64,000 nt of DNA from an uncultured Sulfurovum sp. GTDB lineage: Bacteria > Campylobacterota > Campylobacteria > Campylobacterales > Sulfurovaceae. Below, piece by piece: positions 8,480 through 18,011 of this stretch; the stretch's first letter is position 1; each line of letters opens with the position of its first letter. The stretch covers positions 1 through 64,000 of the forward strand of contig CACVAU010000069.1 in assembly GCA_902727915.1 (NCBI GenBank), written 5' to 3'. The position numbers and the translations under genes are program-made. The notes below the pieces were generated by a model. The model searched no databases. It was not told where the DNA came from and saw only the letters and a list, made by a program, of their open reading frames with translations.

Positions 8480-10225
8480 TTAATGTATGCTTCTACTTTG
8501 TTTTGCATCATATGCATACACATCATGTAAATAGTGAATTAAACCATCACTCTTGACACGTGCTGTTAAATAGACAATGTGTACGGGTACAGGGCTTGAT
8601 AGGTTTAAATGGGTTTTGGTTTTACCTTGTAAAATTCGTTTTGAGCGATTATAGTTAATAGAACGCTCATGCTTAGCAAATGTTGCTAAAAGCGCCTTGG
8701 GTTGAGCAACACGTATACAGCCATGTGAAAATGCTCTAGGATATTTGTTAAAGAGCTTTTTAGTAGGAGTATCATGTAAGTAGACAGCAAATCTATTGGG
8801 AAATTTAAATTTGATTTTTCCTAAGGCATTACGTGGTCCAGGGGGTTGCATAAATTTATACTTTTTAGTTTGTCCTGTACGTAAAACCTTTGCCCAATCT
8901 ATTTTTGAGGTATCTATTGGAGGGCGTTTAAGTGCGTAATCTCTACGTACTTCATAGCCTCGTTGTGCAAGAAAATCAGGGTTTTTTAAAATTTCTGGAA
9001 TCATTTCTTTTCTAACAATACTGTCTGGCATTAACCAGTAAGGATTCAATACTATATAGGAAACTTTATCTGAAAAAATTGGGGTATGATGTTTTTTATC
9101 TCCTACAATGACACGCATTGTTAATTGGTTAATACCATTTTCTTTATAGTAGAGTCTGAAATCTGGAATATTTACCATAATATAACGATCAGTTGCTTCT
9201 TGGGGAAGTCGTTTAATTCTATCAAGATTTAGAAGAATCTTTTTAATTTTCCAATTGACAGATAAGTTAAGCTTCTTTCTTGTTGAAGCATTAATGGTTC
9301 CTGTTTGACTTATACCATGTCGTTTTTGAAATTGTTTAATTGCTTTTTTAAGACAGGCTCCAAATTTATTTCCTGTTTCTTGGCAAGAATAATCTCCTTC
9401 TTGTTGAAGCCTTATGATTAAATTTTGAACATGTTGACCCGAACGACCATATCGAAGTTGTGCAGAGTTAGGGGTTTTTTTCCAACCACCATTTCTTTGT
9501 ACCGTACGTAATCTTGAAAGCTCATTTTGTAGTGCTTGATAATTAAAGCTATGAGGGGTTGTATTGGCAACAATATCAGATATCCGTTGTCGTAATAACA
9601 TATCGGCTAAGTCATATTTAGGTTTAACAGTTACCCAATCAGCACCAATACCTCTACGTCTTAGAGATTTGAGCTTTTTTTGAAAACTCCACCATTGGAT
9701 AGAACCGTAGAGATGGTGATCCATATAGCTACGATAAAGTGAAGTAAGTTCTAAATCAAGTCGAAGTTCTTGGGTTAATATACGTTCTTGTGTCTTAGCA
9801 ATTTTTTGTTTGAGTTGTTTGTATTTGGTTTTTAATGGTCCTTTGTCTTCGAGTGTATCATCATTTTGAATATGATCAAAGAGATCATAAAGTGCCTCTT
9901 TAATTAGACCAGTATTATTGAACCAAATGGGACGATAGGTTTTACGCTGATAGACATCTTGAATAAATTTTTTATGTTTAAGTGTTTTAAAAGTCTGGTC
10001 TTCTTCTGTAATTAGAAGTGTCATTAAGCCTTTTGTACTTTTTTCATCATAAATAATTTCTGAAAGTGTAATATCTTTGGTATAATTTTGATAATTGACA
10101 CTTTGTTGTTGGAAATTTGTATTTATTTCATTGAGCTTATTGCTTGAAGAGAGGGTTACAGCTTCAAGTACAACAGCCAGTGCTGTAACAAGAATGATAA
10201 TTAAAAGACTTTTGAATAAATGCAC
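8480..10225 (-). CDS. L,D-transpeptidase (YcbB/LdtD-like) with peptidoglycan-binding domain, copy 2
   Basis: A 581-residue exported enzyme with an N-terminal membrane or signal segment (about 5-25), a helical scaffold, a PG_binding_1 domain (LRYGRSGQHVQNLI ... IKQFQKRHGISQTG, about 250-305) and a C-terminal YkuD L,D-transpeptidase domain. The catalytic motif is FSHGCIRV with Cys503. Its predicted role is 3-3 peptidoglycan cross-linking in the periplasm. It is the tandem paralogue of 6691-8400: catalytic domains are close and N-terminal halves are more diverged. Only 79 nt separate the two genes, so the pair probably arose by local duplication and is co-transcribed. Confidence 0.9.
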   Translation of the reverse strand: MHLFKSLLIIILVTALAVVLEAVTLSSSNKLNEINTNFQQQSVNYQNYTKDITLSEIIYDEKSTKGLMTLLITEEDQTFKTLKHKKFIQDVYQRKTYRPIWFNNTGLIKEALYDLFDHIQNDDTLEDKGPLKTKYKQLKQKIAKTQERILTQELRLDLELTSLYRSYMDHHLYGSIQWWSFQKKLKSLRRRGIGADWVTVKPKYDLADMLLRQRISDIVANTTPHSFNYQALQNELSRLRTVQRNGGWKKTPNSAQLRYGRSGQHVQNLIIRLQQEGDYSCQETGNKFGACLKKAIKQFQKRHGISQTGTINASTRKKLNLSVNWKIKKILLNLDRIKRLPQEATDRYIMVNIPDFRLYYKENGINQLTMRVIVGDKKHHTPIFSDKVSYIVLNPYWLMPDSIVRKEMIPEILKNPDFLAQRGYEVRRDYALKRPPIDTSKIDWAKVLRTGQTKKYKFMQPPGPRNALGKIKFKFPNRFAVYLHDTPTKKLFNKYPRAFSHGCIRVAQPKALLATFAKHERSINYNRSKRILQGKTKTHLNLSSPVPVHIVYLTARVKSDGLIHYLHDVYAYDAKQSRSIH

Positions 10226-10317
10226 AGGAACCTTTTTATTCTATAAATTTTTTTGAATATGAGTATATCAAAAAAAGAGTAAAAAGGTACAATAAACACA
10301 ATATACTTGAATGTGTT

Positions 10318-10950
10318 TTAATTTAACGCATAATGGAAATCAGGTTTTAGAACTCTACGTCCCCATAAAAATCTTTTTTTATAAAATTGTTTTTCATTAA
10401 AATTGTAAATAACAACCGATTTACCAGCAGAACTTGCATGAATAAAATCTCCATTACCTAGGTAAATACCAACATGGCTTACACGACCTGTACGTTTCTT
10501 TTTGGTATCAAAAAAAACCATATCTCCTCGTTGAAGATTATCATAAGAGATAAAATGACCCACACGGGCTTGATCACGTGAAACTCTAGGGATATTAATA
10601 CCTGCATCACGGTAAACCCATTGTGTAAAGCCTGAACAATCAAATTTATTAGGACCTGTTGCTCCCCAAACGTAAGGAACACCTAAAAAGCTTTTAGCAT
10701 TTTGTTCAATATTTTCAATAACATTTTGTTTTGCCTGATAAAAATTATTTGTTTTTTTATAAGAGACATAGCTTATATCATTGGGGATGGCTTCTGTAGG
10801 TTGAATGATGGGTTGGGTAGCTTCAGTAATGCCCATAATATTATAGACTGAGGCAGTATTAGCTTGAAGTTCATTTTGAGAATTCGAGCAGGCAGAAAAA
10901 AAGAATAGGGTAGTTAGAATACTTATATTTAATAGTTTTTTATTTTTCAT
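10318..10950 (-). CDS. NlpC/P60 peptidoglycan endopeptidase, lipoprotein
   Basis: A 210-residue lipoprotein: the lipobox FFFSAC gives lipid attachment at about Cys21. The C-terminal NlpC/P60 domain (about 80-205) has catalytic Cys105 in FDCSGFTQWVY, a His in SHVGIYLGNG and a second His in FIHASS. These enzymes cut between D-Glu and the meso-diaminopimelate residue of stem peptides. It is the first gene of a same-strand cluster with the two L,D-transpeptidases, so cutting and re-linking enzymes sit together. Confidence 0.92.
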   Translation of the reverse strand: MKNKKLLNISILTTLFFFSACSNSQNELQANTASVYNIMGITEATQPIIQPTEAIPNDISYVSYKKTNNFYQAKQNVIENIEQNAKSFLGVPYVWGATGPNKFDCSGFTQWVYRDAGINIPRVSRDQARVGHFISYDNLQRGDMVFFDTKKKRTGRVSHVGIYLGNGDFIHASSAGKSVVIYNFNEKQFYKKRFLWGRRVLKPDFHYALN

Positions 10951-11157
10951 ACTTTAAGTATAACGCGTTAAATCTCTAATAAATATAGAAAATTTCAATA
11001 AATTCTTTATTTATTAAATTAATCTTCTAATTTTTTACATAAAATGTTTAATCTCATGATAATCGTTTGTAACATGTTTTATTTTATTGAATTTAAAATA
11101 TAATTAAATTTAAATCTAAAATGAGATATCCTTTTAAAATATGAAAAAAGGTATTTA

Positions 11158-12117
11158 ATGTTTAATAAAAAGTTTAAAGTAGTACTCGTTCTAGCAGTTA
11201 TCATAATTTTATTGGTTATGTTTGGAAAAAAACTGATAGATGGTATTGGTATTGGAGATGAAATGTCAACTTTTACAGAGTCTCAACTTATTTCATATTA
11301 CAAAAAGTCTTGTGGGTATGAAGATAGTAGTGTTTGTAATGAATTAGGGGATATGTACCATTATGGAAGAAAGACAGCTTCTGTTGATTATGAACAAGCT
11401 GTTGATTACTATAAGCAGTCATGTGCTTTAGAAGATGGAAAAGGTTGTAATAATTTAGCTTACATGATTAATAAGGGAAAGGGAACGACTAAAAATAATT
11501 GGACAGCCATTAGACTTTATAAAAAAGCTTGTAAATATGAAGAAATGGAGGCGTGTTATAATGTCGGTGCCATGTACTATCATGGTGAGGGTACGAAAAG
11601 AAATTATCACCGTGCTGCATATTATTATCAGGAAGCTTGTAATAATGGAATTGGTGCAGGTTGTAATGATTTAGGCTACATGTATGAACATGGAAAATAT
11701 GTTGTTGCTGATATACAACAAGCAATGTCACATTATTTAGATGCCTGTGATATGGGTGAGGCTTCAGGTTGTAATAATTTAGCACATATAAAAGAAAAAA
11801 AAGGAAATATGGCTGCTGCAAAACGACTCTATGAACGATCTTGCTTTTTAGGAGACAGACATAGTTGTAATAAACTTGAAGATGTTTTAGGCAGTAGAAT
11901 TACTCAAATTGAGAGTGAACGTGTTTTAAAAGAAGCCATTAATGCTTGTAATCGTTCAACACATGGAGGAATCATGTGTTACCGTGTTGCTCTATATTAT
12001 GAAAGTAAAGAAGAGACAGATGATGCACGTAATTTTTTTGAAAAAGCTTGTAATCGAGGACAAAGTAGAAGTTGTAAACATTTAGGTGACTTATCGCATC
12101 AAGCACATGGACTTTAA
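11158..12117 (+). CDS. Membrane-anchored, cysteine-rich Sel1-repeat protein (Hcp-like)
   Basis: A 319-residue protein with an N-terminal membrane segment (about 7-28). At least six Sel1-like repeats of about 36 residues follow, each with a Cys-x7/8-Cys pair (for example KKACKYEEMEACYNVGAMYY and the QEAC...GCNDLGYMY repeat). Regularly spaced cysteine pairs are typical of the disulfide-stitched Hcp proteins of Helicobacter and Campylobacter, which implies a periplasmic position. Such solenoids bind partner proteins; the partner is unknown. The start ATG follows a strong AAAAAAGGTATTTA site. It converges on ilvD with only 16 nt between them. Confidence 0.88.
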   Translation: MFNKKFKVVLVLAVIIILLVMFGKKLIDGIGIGDEMSTFTESQLISYYKKSCGYEDSSVCNELGDMYHYGRKTASVDYEQAVDYYKQSCALEDGKGCNNLAYMINKGKGTTKNNWTAIRLYKKACKYEEMEACYNVGAMYYHGEGTKRNYHRAAYYYQEACNNGIGAGCNDLGYMYEHGKYVVADIQQAMSHYLDACDMGEASGCNNLAHIKEKKGNMAAAKRLYERSCFLGDRHSCNKLEDVLGSRITQIESERVLKEAINACNRSTHGGIMCYRVALYYESKEETDDARNFFEKACNRGQSRSCKHLGDLSHQAHGL

Positions 12118-12133
12118 TCCATGTGTAAAAACT

Positions 12134-13819
12134 TTATTCAGCTTCCAAAATAGCACCAGAACTGGCATTAGTAACCAACGTTCTGTATTGTTTTAGCCAT
12201 CTGCTTGTCAATGGTTTTACAATTGGTTTAAAGTTTGCTTTTCTTTTAGCTATTTCTTCATTGGAGATATTGACTTGTAAGATATATTCATCAACATCAA
12301 TGTGTATCTCATCTCCATCTTCAACAAGACCTATCATTCCACCCTCAGCAGCTTCAGGACTAACATGACCAATGCTTGCACCACGTGTAGCACCAGAGAA
12401 GCGACCATCTGTAATAAGTGCGACAGAAGCACCAAGACCCATACCCATAATAAGTGAGGTAGGCGCTAACATCTCTTGCATACCAGGACCACCTTTAGGA
12501 CCTTCATAGCGAATAACGACAACATTACCAGCTTTTACTTTACCATTAATAATACCTGAAATACATTCATCTTGAGAGTTAAAACAAACAGCAGTACCTG
12601 TAAATACACGTTCACCTGTAATTCCAGCAGTTTTAATTACAGCCCCTTGTTCAGCTAAGTTACCATAGAGAATTGCCAAGCCTCCTACATCAGAATATGG
12701 ATTATCAATCGTGTGAATAATATTAGTATCTTTAATTTCTGCACCTGCAATACGTTCTTTGAGTGTTTCTCCTGTAATGGTTAGGTTATCAAGAAGTACT
12801 TCTCCACGTTTGTCCATTTCATGCATTACAGCAGGTACACCACCAGCTTTATCAATGTCTTGCATATGTACCGTACTTAAACTAGGACTGATTTTTGCTA
12901 TATGAGAAACACGTTTAGAGATGCTATTGATATCACTCAAATTAAAATTTACATCAGCTTCTCTGGCAATGGCTAACATATGTAAAACAGTATTAGAAGA
13001 ACCTCCCATTGCCATGTCAACTGCAAAAGCGTTTCTAATCGCATTTTCATTAAGAATATTCTTTACATTATAAATAGCTGATGCTTTTTCACCCATTAAT
13101 GCGATTTCACAAACACGTCTGGCAGCTTTTCTGTAAAGTGCTTCACGTTCTTTTGTTAATGCTAAAATAGTTCCATTTCCTGGAAGAGCTATTCCCATTG
13201 CTTCCATAAGTGTATTCATTGAGTTTGCTGTAAACATACCTGAACATGAACCACCACTTGGACAAGCATTACACTCAATATCAGTTAACTCTTCTTCTGT
13301 AATTTCACCAGCTTCAAATTTACCAACTGCTTCAAAAGCTGTAGCAAGATCAATGGGTTCACCATCTTTCGTATAGCCTTTTGCCATGGGACCACCTGAA
13401 ACAAATACTGTTGGTACATTAACACGTAAAGCACCCATAATCATTCCTGGTACAATTTTATCACAGTTCGGAATAGCTATCATGGCATCAAGCTTATGTG
13501 CATTCATCACAGTTTCAATTGAATTAGCAATAATCTCACGACTTGGTAAGGAAAAAAGCATACCATCATGTCCCATAGCAATGCCATCATCTACCCCAAT
13601 AGTATTAAATTCAAATGGAACACAACCAGCTTTCTTGATTTCATCTTTGATAATCTCAGATACTTTGTTTAAAAAGAAATGTCCAGGAATTATTTCTATA
13701 AAAGAGTTTGCTACACCAATAAATGGTTTGTTAAAATCTTCATCTTTTAATCCAGTTGCTCTAAACAGTGAACGGTGAGGTGCTCTGTTGTGTCCTTTTT
13801 TTACGATATCACTTCTCAT
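12134..13819 (-). CDS. ilvD: Dihydroxy-acid dehydratase
   Basis: A 561-residue IlvD, the usual length. It converts 2,3-dihydroxy-isovalerate and -methylvalerate to the 2-oxo acids in valine and isoleucine synthesis. The Fe-S ligating motifs [10 protein letters not shown] and [13 protein letters not shown] are present, as are MGHDGM and the C-terminal [20 protein letters not shown]. The ATG is preceded by AAGGAAAGTAA. No other branched-chain genes lie nearby. Confidence 0.97.
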   Translation of the reverse strand: MRSDIVKKGHNRAPHRSLFRATGLKDEDFNKPFIGVANSFIEIIPGHFFLNKVSEIIKDEIKKAGCVPFEFNTIGVDDGIAMGHDGMLFSLPSREIIANSIETVMNAHKLDAMIAIPNCDKIVPGMIMGALRVNVPTVFVSGGPMAKGYTKDGEPIDLATAFEAVGKFEAGEITEEELTDIECNACPSGGSCSGMFTANSMNTLMEAMGIALPGNGTILALTKEREALYRKAARRVCEIALMGEKASAIYNVKNILNENAIRNAFAVDMAMGGSSNTVLHMLAIAREADVNFNLSDINSISKRVSHIAKISPSLSTVHMQDIDKAGGVPAVMHEMDKRGEVLLDNLTITGETLKERIAGAEIKDTNIIHTIDNPYSDVGGLAILYGNLAEQGAVIKTAGITGERVFTGTAVCFNSQDECISGIINGKVKAGNVVVIRYEGPKGGPGMQEMLAPTSLIMGMGLGASVALITDGRFSGATRGASIGHVSPEAAEGGMIGLVEDGDEIHIDVDEYILQVNISNEEIAKRKANFKPIVKPLTSRWLKQYRTLVTNASSGAILEAE

Positions 13820-13983
13820 TTACTTTCCTTATTATATACATTTTAATAAAATTTGAAAAAATTATATCGTATGTAGCTAAGCCTATTGCTGAAGTAAACT
13901 GTGTATGAACATAGTTTTTTGTACTTTGTAAAAAAAATGTTCTTAAATTATCAAAAAGCCTTTACAAAGAAAAAAATCTTGGC

Positions 13984-13989
13984 TATAAT
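13984..13989 (+). promoter_or_regulatory. -10 box of the tRNA cluster promoter
   Basis: TATAAT preceded by TTGGC forms a good sigma-70 -10 element in the gap between ilvD and the tRNA cluster, about 47 nt before tRNA-Gly. A -35 is weak, as is usual in Campylobacterota, where an AT-rich periodic signal replaces it. TTTACA about 20 nt upstream may help. Confidence 0.65.
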
Positions 13990-14035
13990 CGCACTCCAAT
14001 TTAAAAGTAATGCTCACAAAAGATAGTGTGAACAT

Positions 14036-14110
14036 GCGAGAGTAGCTCAGTGGTAGAGCATAACCTTGCCAAGGTTGGGGTCGGGAGTTCGAACCTCCTC
14101 TCTCGCTCCA
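14036..14110 (+). tRNA. tRNA-Gly (GCC)
   Basis: A complete cloverleaf: acceptor GCGAGAG pairs with CTCTCGC, D arm GCTC/GAGC, anticodon loop TTGCCAA with anticodon GCC, T loop TTCGAAC, and an encoded CCA. It is first of four tRNAs. Confidence 0.97.
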
Positions 14111-14166
14111 ATACATTTAAATTATGTTATTTTAAATTTTAATCTTTAGTTTTGGTGTCCAATTAT

Positions 14167-14254
14167 GCCCGGGTGGTGGAATTGGTAGACACAGGGGACT
14201 TAAAATCCCCCGATCATTGCGATCGTGCCGGTTCAAGTCCGGCCCCGGGCACCA
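14167..14254 (+). tRNA. tRNA-Leu (TAA)
   Basis: A class II tRNA of 88 nt: acceptor GCCCGGG pairs with CCCGGGC, anticodon loop CTTAAAA with anticodon TAA, a long variable arm (CGATCATTGCGATCG), T loop TTCAAGT, and an encoded CCA. It reads UUA and UUG, the main Leu codons in AT-rich DNA. Confidence 0.97.
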
Positions 14255-14325
14255 CCTATTAAAACTTTCTTCAGCAGATGGCTTAAAATGATGAATCATT
14301 TTTTCCTATATTATCTGAAAAAACT

Positions 14326-14401
14326 GGAGCCATCGCCAAGTTGGTAAGGCCGTAGATTGCAAATCTGCTATTCACCAGTTCGAGTCTGGTTGGCTCCTCC
14401 A
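14326..14401 (+). tRNA. tRNA-Cys (GCA)
   Basis: A cloverleaf of 76 nt: acceptor GGAGCCA pairs with TGGCTCC, anticodon loop TTGCAAA with anticodon GCA, T loop TTCGAGT, and an encoded CCA. Confidence 0.96.
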
Positions 14402-14463
14402 AATTACTAAAATTTTTAAAATTTTACTTTATTTATAATTTAAGCACTTGCTTAAACTACTGT

Positions 14464-14551
14464 CGGGAGATGTCAGAGTGGTCGAATGTGCCGGTCTTGA
14501 AAACCGGTGAGGGTTATACCTCCGGGAGTTCGAATCTCCCTCTCCCGGCCA
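14464..14551 (+). tRNA. tRNA-Ser (TGA)
   Basis: A class II tRNA of 88 nt: acceptor CGGGAGA pairs with TCTCCCG, anticodon loop CTTGAAA with anticodon TGA, a long variable arm, T loop TTCGAAT, and an encoded CCA. It is last of the cluster. Confidence 0.96.
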
Positions 14552-14894
14552 TAAAACTTTAGAAAAATCACTAAAATTTCCTCATTAATATCTACTTTGG
14601 TTTAATAATCATTAATTATTCATTAATTTTTTAGAAAAGTAACACTTTTAATTATTTTATTCTCAAGCACATTATTATGGGATTTAATCTCTTTATAAGT
14701 TAACAGAAACGAATAGTAAACTATTTAATCACACTATAAAATAATGAAAAGTAAACAAAAAAGATAAAATTCTAAGAAATATCAAGAAAGGATAAGGTTG
14801 CTACTGTTATGATGATGATGTAAATTTATTAGATTGATAGATTTTTTTCAAGAAATCTAACTTTACTATTAAATGCAAACATAAAGGAGAAAAT
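14552..14894 (+). promoter_or_regulatory. Porin upstream region (343 nt, no gene)
   Basis: This stretch has no credible coding sequence. It is very AT-rich. TATAAAAT near 14734 is a possible -10. The inverted repeat TAGATTT...AAATCTA near 14838-14859 could form a 5'-leader hairpin. AAAGGAG lies 6 nt before the porin GTG. It probably holds the porin promoter and leader. Confidence 0.5.
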
Positions 14895-16106
14895 GTGAAA
14901 ATTACAAAATTAAGTTTAGCAGCTCTTGCTGCAATGACGCTAACAACAGGTGCAGTAGCTGAAGTCACTAATGAATTAAGTGGTAATGTTAAATATTGGT
15001 ATGAGACTGCTGACACTGATAATGGTGGAACTAATGGTTTATTCCATAAAAGTGCAAGTGGTTTTACAGCTGGTCAAGCTGCAGTTTCAGTTGAAGCTAA
15101 AGGTAAAGCAGGTGTTTTAGGATATGGATTTAAATATACAGCTGTAGATACACTTGGTCTTGAAGGTAACTTAGTTTCTACAGGTAGAACATCAGCAGAT
15201 GGTACAGTTGGTACAACTGCTCATTGGGCTGAAAAAGCATTTATTACTTATAAAATGGGTAGCACAACTGCTAAAGTTGGTAGACAACACTTAAATACTC
15301 CATTTGTATTTACTGAAGCTTGGAATGTTGCAGCAAACTCATTTGATGCAGCAGTATTGAATACTAAGTTAGCTAATGTAGATCTTATGGGTGCTTATGT
15401 TGGTAGAGGAAATGGTGGAAATGGTTCTGGTCCTGGATTCTCTAGTGTACAGAATAATGGTCAATTTGGAGATTTAGCTACAGATGGTGCCTATATTTTA
15501 GGACTTAAAGCTAAACCTATGAAAGCTTTAAGTTTAAATGGATATTACTATGATTTTGTTAGTAATACAGCTATTCAAAATGCATATTGGTTAGATGCAA
15601 ATTATGCTGTAAATGGTATTAAGTTGGGTGCACTTTATGCAAGTGCTGAGCCAGAAGTTGGAGATAGTACAAATGCATTTGCTATTAAAGCTGGAACTAA
15701 AGCAGGACCAGTAAGCTTATTTGCTGCGTATTCAGATGTATCTGATGAGGGTTCACATGGTATTTCTAACGTAGCTACGGGTCAGAAGAAAACTAAATTA
15801 CCAACAGCTGGTGTTTATAATGATGGTGTTATTGTAGCTCAACCAGGTGCAAAATCATTCAAAGTTAAAGCTGCTATGCCAGTAGGTTCATTTAAGTTAG
15901 TAGCTCAATATGTTTCTGCTTCAAATGATATTACTCAAGCTAAAGATGTTGATGAATTCGATTTAATTGCTGCTACTAAAGTTGCTGATGTAAATGTAAA
16001 GGCTATTTTTGTAAATAGATCATTTAGAAACTCAGTTGGTGCAGGTGGTACAGTAGGTAATACTGATTCTAATCATGTACGTATCATTGCTGGAATTAAC
16101 TTTTAG
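14895..16106 (+). CDS. Outer membrane porin (Campylobacterota OprD/major porin-like)
   Basis: A 403-residue outer membrane protein with a signal peptide (about 1-22, cut after TGAVA) and alternating beta-strand sequence throughout, ending in the aromatic strand VRIIAGINF typical for BAM recognition. The GTG start is supported by AAAGGAG 6 nt upstream; an overlapping ATG runs straight into TGA. Codon use looks regular and biased, as expected for a highly expressed gene. The first residues (MKITKLSLAALAAMTLTTGAVAE-like) resemble those of the porin at 41670, so both may share an export leader type. Confidence 0.85.
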   Translation: MKITKLSLAALAAMTLTTGAVAEVTNELSGNVKYWYETADTDNGGTNGLFHKSASGFTAGQAAVSVEAKGKAGVLGYGFKYTAVDTLGLEGNLVSTGRTSADGTVGTTAHWAEKAFITYKMGSTTAKVGRQHLNTPFVFTEAWNVAANSFDAAVLNTKLANVDLMGAYVGRGNGGNGSGPGFSSVQNNGQFGDLATDGAYILGLKAKPMKALSLNGYYYDFVSNTAIQNAYWLDANYAVNGIKLGALYASAEPEVGDSTNAFAIKAGTKAGPVSLFAAYSDVSDEGSHGISNVATGQKKTKLPTAGVYNDGVIVAQPGAKSFKVKAAMPVGSFKLVAQYVSASNDITQAKDVDEFDLIAATKVADVNVKAIFVNRSFRNSVGAGGTVGNTDSNHVRIIAGINF

Positions 16107-16115
16107 TAATACTTT

Positions 16116-16169
16116 AAGAGTCTGCAACGTAGACTCTTAGTTTCATCTCCCTTGAGATGAAAACTTTTT
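16116..16169 (+). terminator. Double hairpin terminator of the porin gene
   Basis: AAGAGTCT(GCAACGT)AGACTCTT at 16116-16138 is a perfect 8-bp stem. TTTCATCTC(CCTT)GAGATGAAA follows, and then CTTTTT. The second hairpin plus T tract is a good intrinsic terminator for a highly expressed porin. Confidence 0.85.
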
Positions 16170-16209
16170 ATATTTAATCTTCTAAAATTTTCACATTATA
16201 TTTAAAATG

Positions 16210-16476
16210 TTAACAACTTTTTGGAGAACAACTACCTCCATTTATATTAAAAGTATTAATATAGTCACAATGCTGACACTCAAAAGTTAACATTTTGGGT
16301 CCCGAACATCCAGTACTTCTTTGGTCAACAAGTTCCATACCTTCTTTATGGCATTTAGGACAAATTCCTTCTTGAATGGCTTGTAAATTTTCTTTTTTTT
16401 CACGCATAAAATAGATATAGGAAAGAACAAGTCCAGCTCCTATAATAAGAAGAAATGAAAGTAAGTAAAAGTTCAT
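16210..16476 (-). CDS. Small membrane-anchored zinc-ribbon-like protein
   Basis: An 88-residue protein: one N-terminal membrane helix (about 3-24), then CPKCHKEG and CQHCDY Cys-x-x-Cys pairs that can form a zinc ribbon, and a Cys-rich end (GGSCSPKSC). The function is not known. AAGG lies 9 nt before the ATG. It is 21 nt downstream of the next small gene on the same strand. Confidence 0.65.
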   Translation of the reverse strand: MNFYLLSFLLIIGAGLVLSYIYFMREKKENLQAIQEGICPKCHKEGMELVDQRSTGCSGPKMLTFECQHCDYINTFNINGGSCSPKSC

Positions 16477-16497
16477 TGTAAAAACCTTGTTATATTT

Positions 16498-16794
16498 TTA
16501 TTTTTTAATTAAATCTTTTGACTCAGTCACAGGAGCATCTTTGGGTTTGTTTACATTGGGATTTTTTTCTAAAGTTTTTTCCTCTTTAGGTAGTTCATCA
16601 TCTGCTGAAATTTTATTTTTTATATCAGTCACAGAATCTTTAATGCTTGTTGTAGCATCACTTATTTCAGTTTTAATTTTTTTAGCAGCATCTGTCATTT
16701 CTTCCATCATCCCACTCATCGAGAACATACTATTAGCAGAAGAAAGAGTAAGTGTTGTGGCAGTTAGAATTGTAATTAATGTAAGTTTTATCAT
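16498..16794 (-). CDS. Small secreted helical protein
   Basis: A 98-residue protein with a signal peptide (about 1-20, cut near SSANS), a Met-rich turn, a helical segment with regular Lys/Ile/Asp spacing (ATTSIKDSVTDIKNKIS) and a Lys/Pro-rich tail. I recognise no family. It has a good ribosome-binding site (AAGGATTTTTA). It probably forms a two-gene unit with the zinc-ribbon-like gene. Confidence 0.6.
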   Translation of the reverse strand: MIKLTLITILTATTLTLSSANSMFSMSGMMEEMTDAAKKIKTEISDATTSIKDSVTDIKNKISADDELPKEEKTLEKNPNVNKPKDAPVTESKDLIKK

Positions 16795-17032
16795 TAAAAA
16801 TCCTTATAGGGTTGTATTTATAGAAAAATTATACAGCTTATTTTCATAAGATAAGTTTAAATTATATTATTATAAATTATAACTTATATAAATGTTACTT
16901 ATGTAAACATAAATACCCTATAGAGATGTTATATTTAAAGTTTTTAAAAATTTTATAGAAGAAAAAACTTTTTGACTTTTAGTTTAATTATAACTCATTA
17001 TAATCATAATTATTTAATGATAAAGGAATAAC

Positions 17033-18010
17033 TTGCAAGAACCAAAAGAGTATCAAAAGAGAGATAATGAAGCATATAATTATGAGCTTGAACTTTTTTA
17101 TCAAAAAGAAGAAGTGCATAAGCAGGAAGTGAAATCATTAAAAAAACAAATTTTTGTTTCCAATTTAAAAGCTTGGATTATTGGTCTTATTTTATTGGCA
17201 GAGATAATCTTTATAGTTTCTTATTTTACAAAATCAGGTGTATTTGGAGAAGTTAGTAATTCTCTTAATAAAGTTGCTGTGATTCATTATAATCAAGAAG
17301 TGACAGAAGATTACACAACAACAGTTATGGAAAGGTTAGATGAAGTACGTGAGGACGAAACCTTTAGATCCGTTTTGTTTATTATGGGTTCTCCAGGAGG
17401 AAGTCCAACAGCAAGTGAAGAACTTTCAGAGTATTTAAAAGATTTTCAAAAAGAGAAAAATGTAACGATGTATGTGGATTCTATTGCTGCTAGTGGAGGT
17501 TATTATATTGCATCAGCTGTTAAGCCTTTGATTGCTAATAAAAATGCTATTGTTGGGTCTATTGGAGTGATTATGCCTCATTATAACCTTGGTGAATTGG
17601 CGAAAAAAGTTGGGGTAGAAGAAGATTTTATGGCAGCTGGAAAGTTTAAGAAACCTATTTCAATGTTTTCTAAGATTGATGAAGAAAATAAAAAATATAT
17701 GACTGAAAATTTATTAAAGCCTACCTATGATAATTTCATTCAATCAGTAGCTGATAATCGTGGTTTAAAGAAAGAAGACATTTTATCTGTGGCTGAAGGG
17801 AAAATTTTTATTGCAAATATTCCTGAAATACAAGGAGTTTTAGTAGATGAAATTTCATCTTTATATAAAGTAAAAAAGAAAATTCGTACATTTTATGAGG
17901 ATGAAGTTGATTTTGTTAAAATTAACTTGGATAAACAAGAGAATTTTTTCTCATCCATTAAAGTTGATTTGAATGTAGATACTGATTTATCAACATTAAA
18001 GATGCAGTAG
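17033..18010 (+). CDS. sppA: Signal peptide peptidase SppA (S49 family)
   Basis: A 325-residue inner membrane protease that breaks down released signal peptides. One membrane segment lies at about 48-68 and the S49 domain follows. The nucleophile is Ser154 in SIAASGGYYIASA, and the catalytic lysine should be in AAGKFKKP (residues 204-207). Length fits the single-domain SppA type. The start is TTG, chosen because AAAGGAATAAC lies directly upstream and no ATG is nearby. It converges on the DUF218 gene with a single base between the stop codons. Confidence 0.93.
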   Translation: MQEPKEYQKRDNEAYNYELELFYQKEEVHKQEVKSLKKQIFVSNLKAWIIGLILLAEIIFIVSYFTKSGVFGEVSNSLNKVAVIHYNQEVTEDYTTTVMERLDEVREDETFRSVLFIMGSPGGSPTASEELSEYLKDFQKEKNVTMYVDSIAASGGYYIASAVKPLIANKNAIVGSIGVIMPHYNLGELAKKVGVEEDFMAAGKFKKPISMFSKIDEENKKYMTENLLKPTYDNFIQSVADNRGLKKEDILSVAEGKIFIANIPEIQGVLVDEISSLYKVKKKIRTFYEDEVDFVKINLDKQENFFSSIKVDLNVDTDLSTLKMQ

Positions 18011-18011
18011 G

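Noticed and set aside
13386..13778. 130-codon plus-strand frame opposite ilvD
   Set aside because: It is the antisense shadow of a strongly conserved gene; no start signal and no protein-like pattern.
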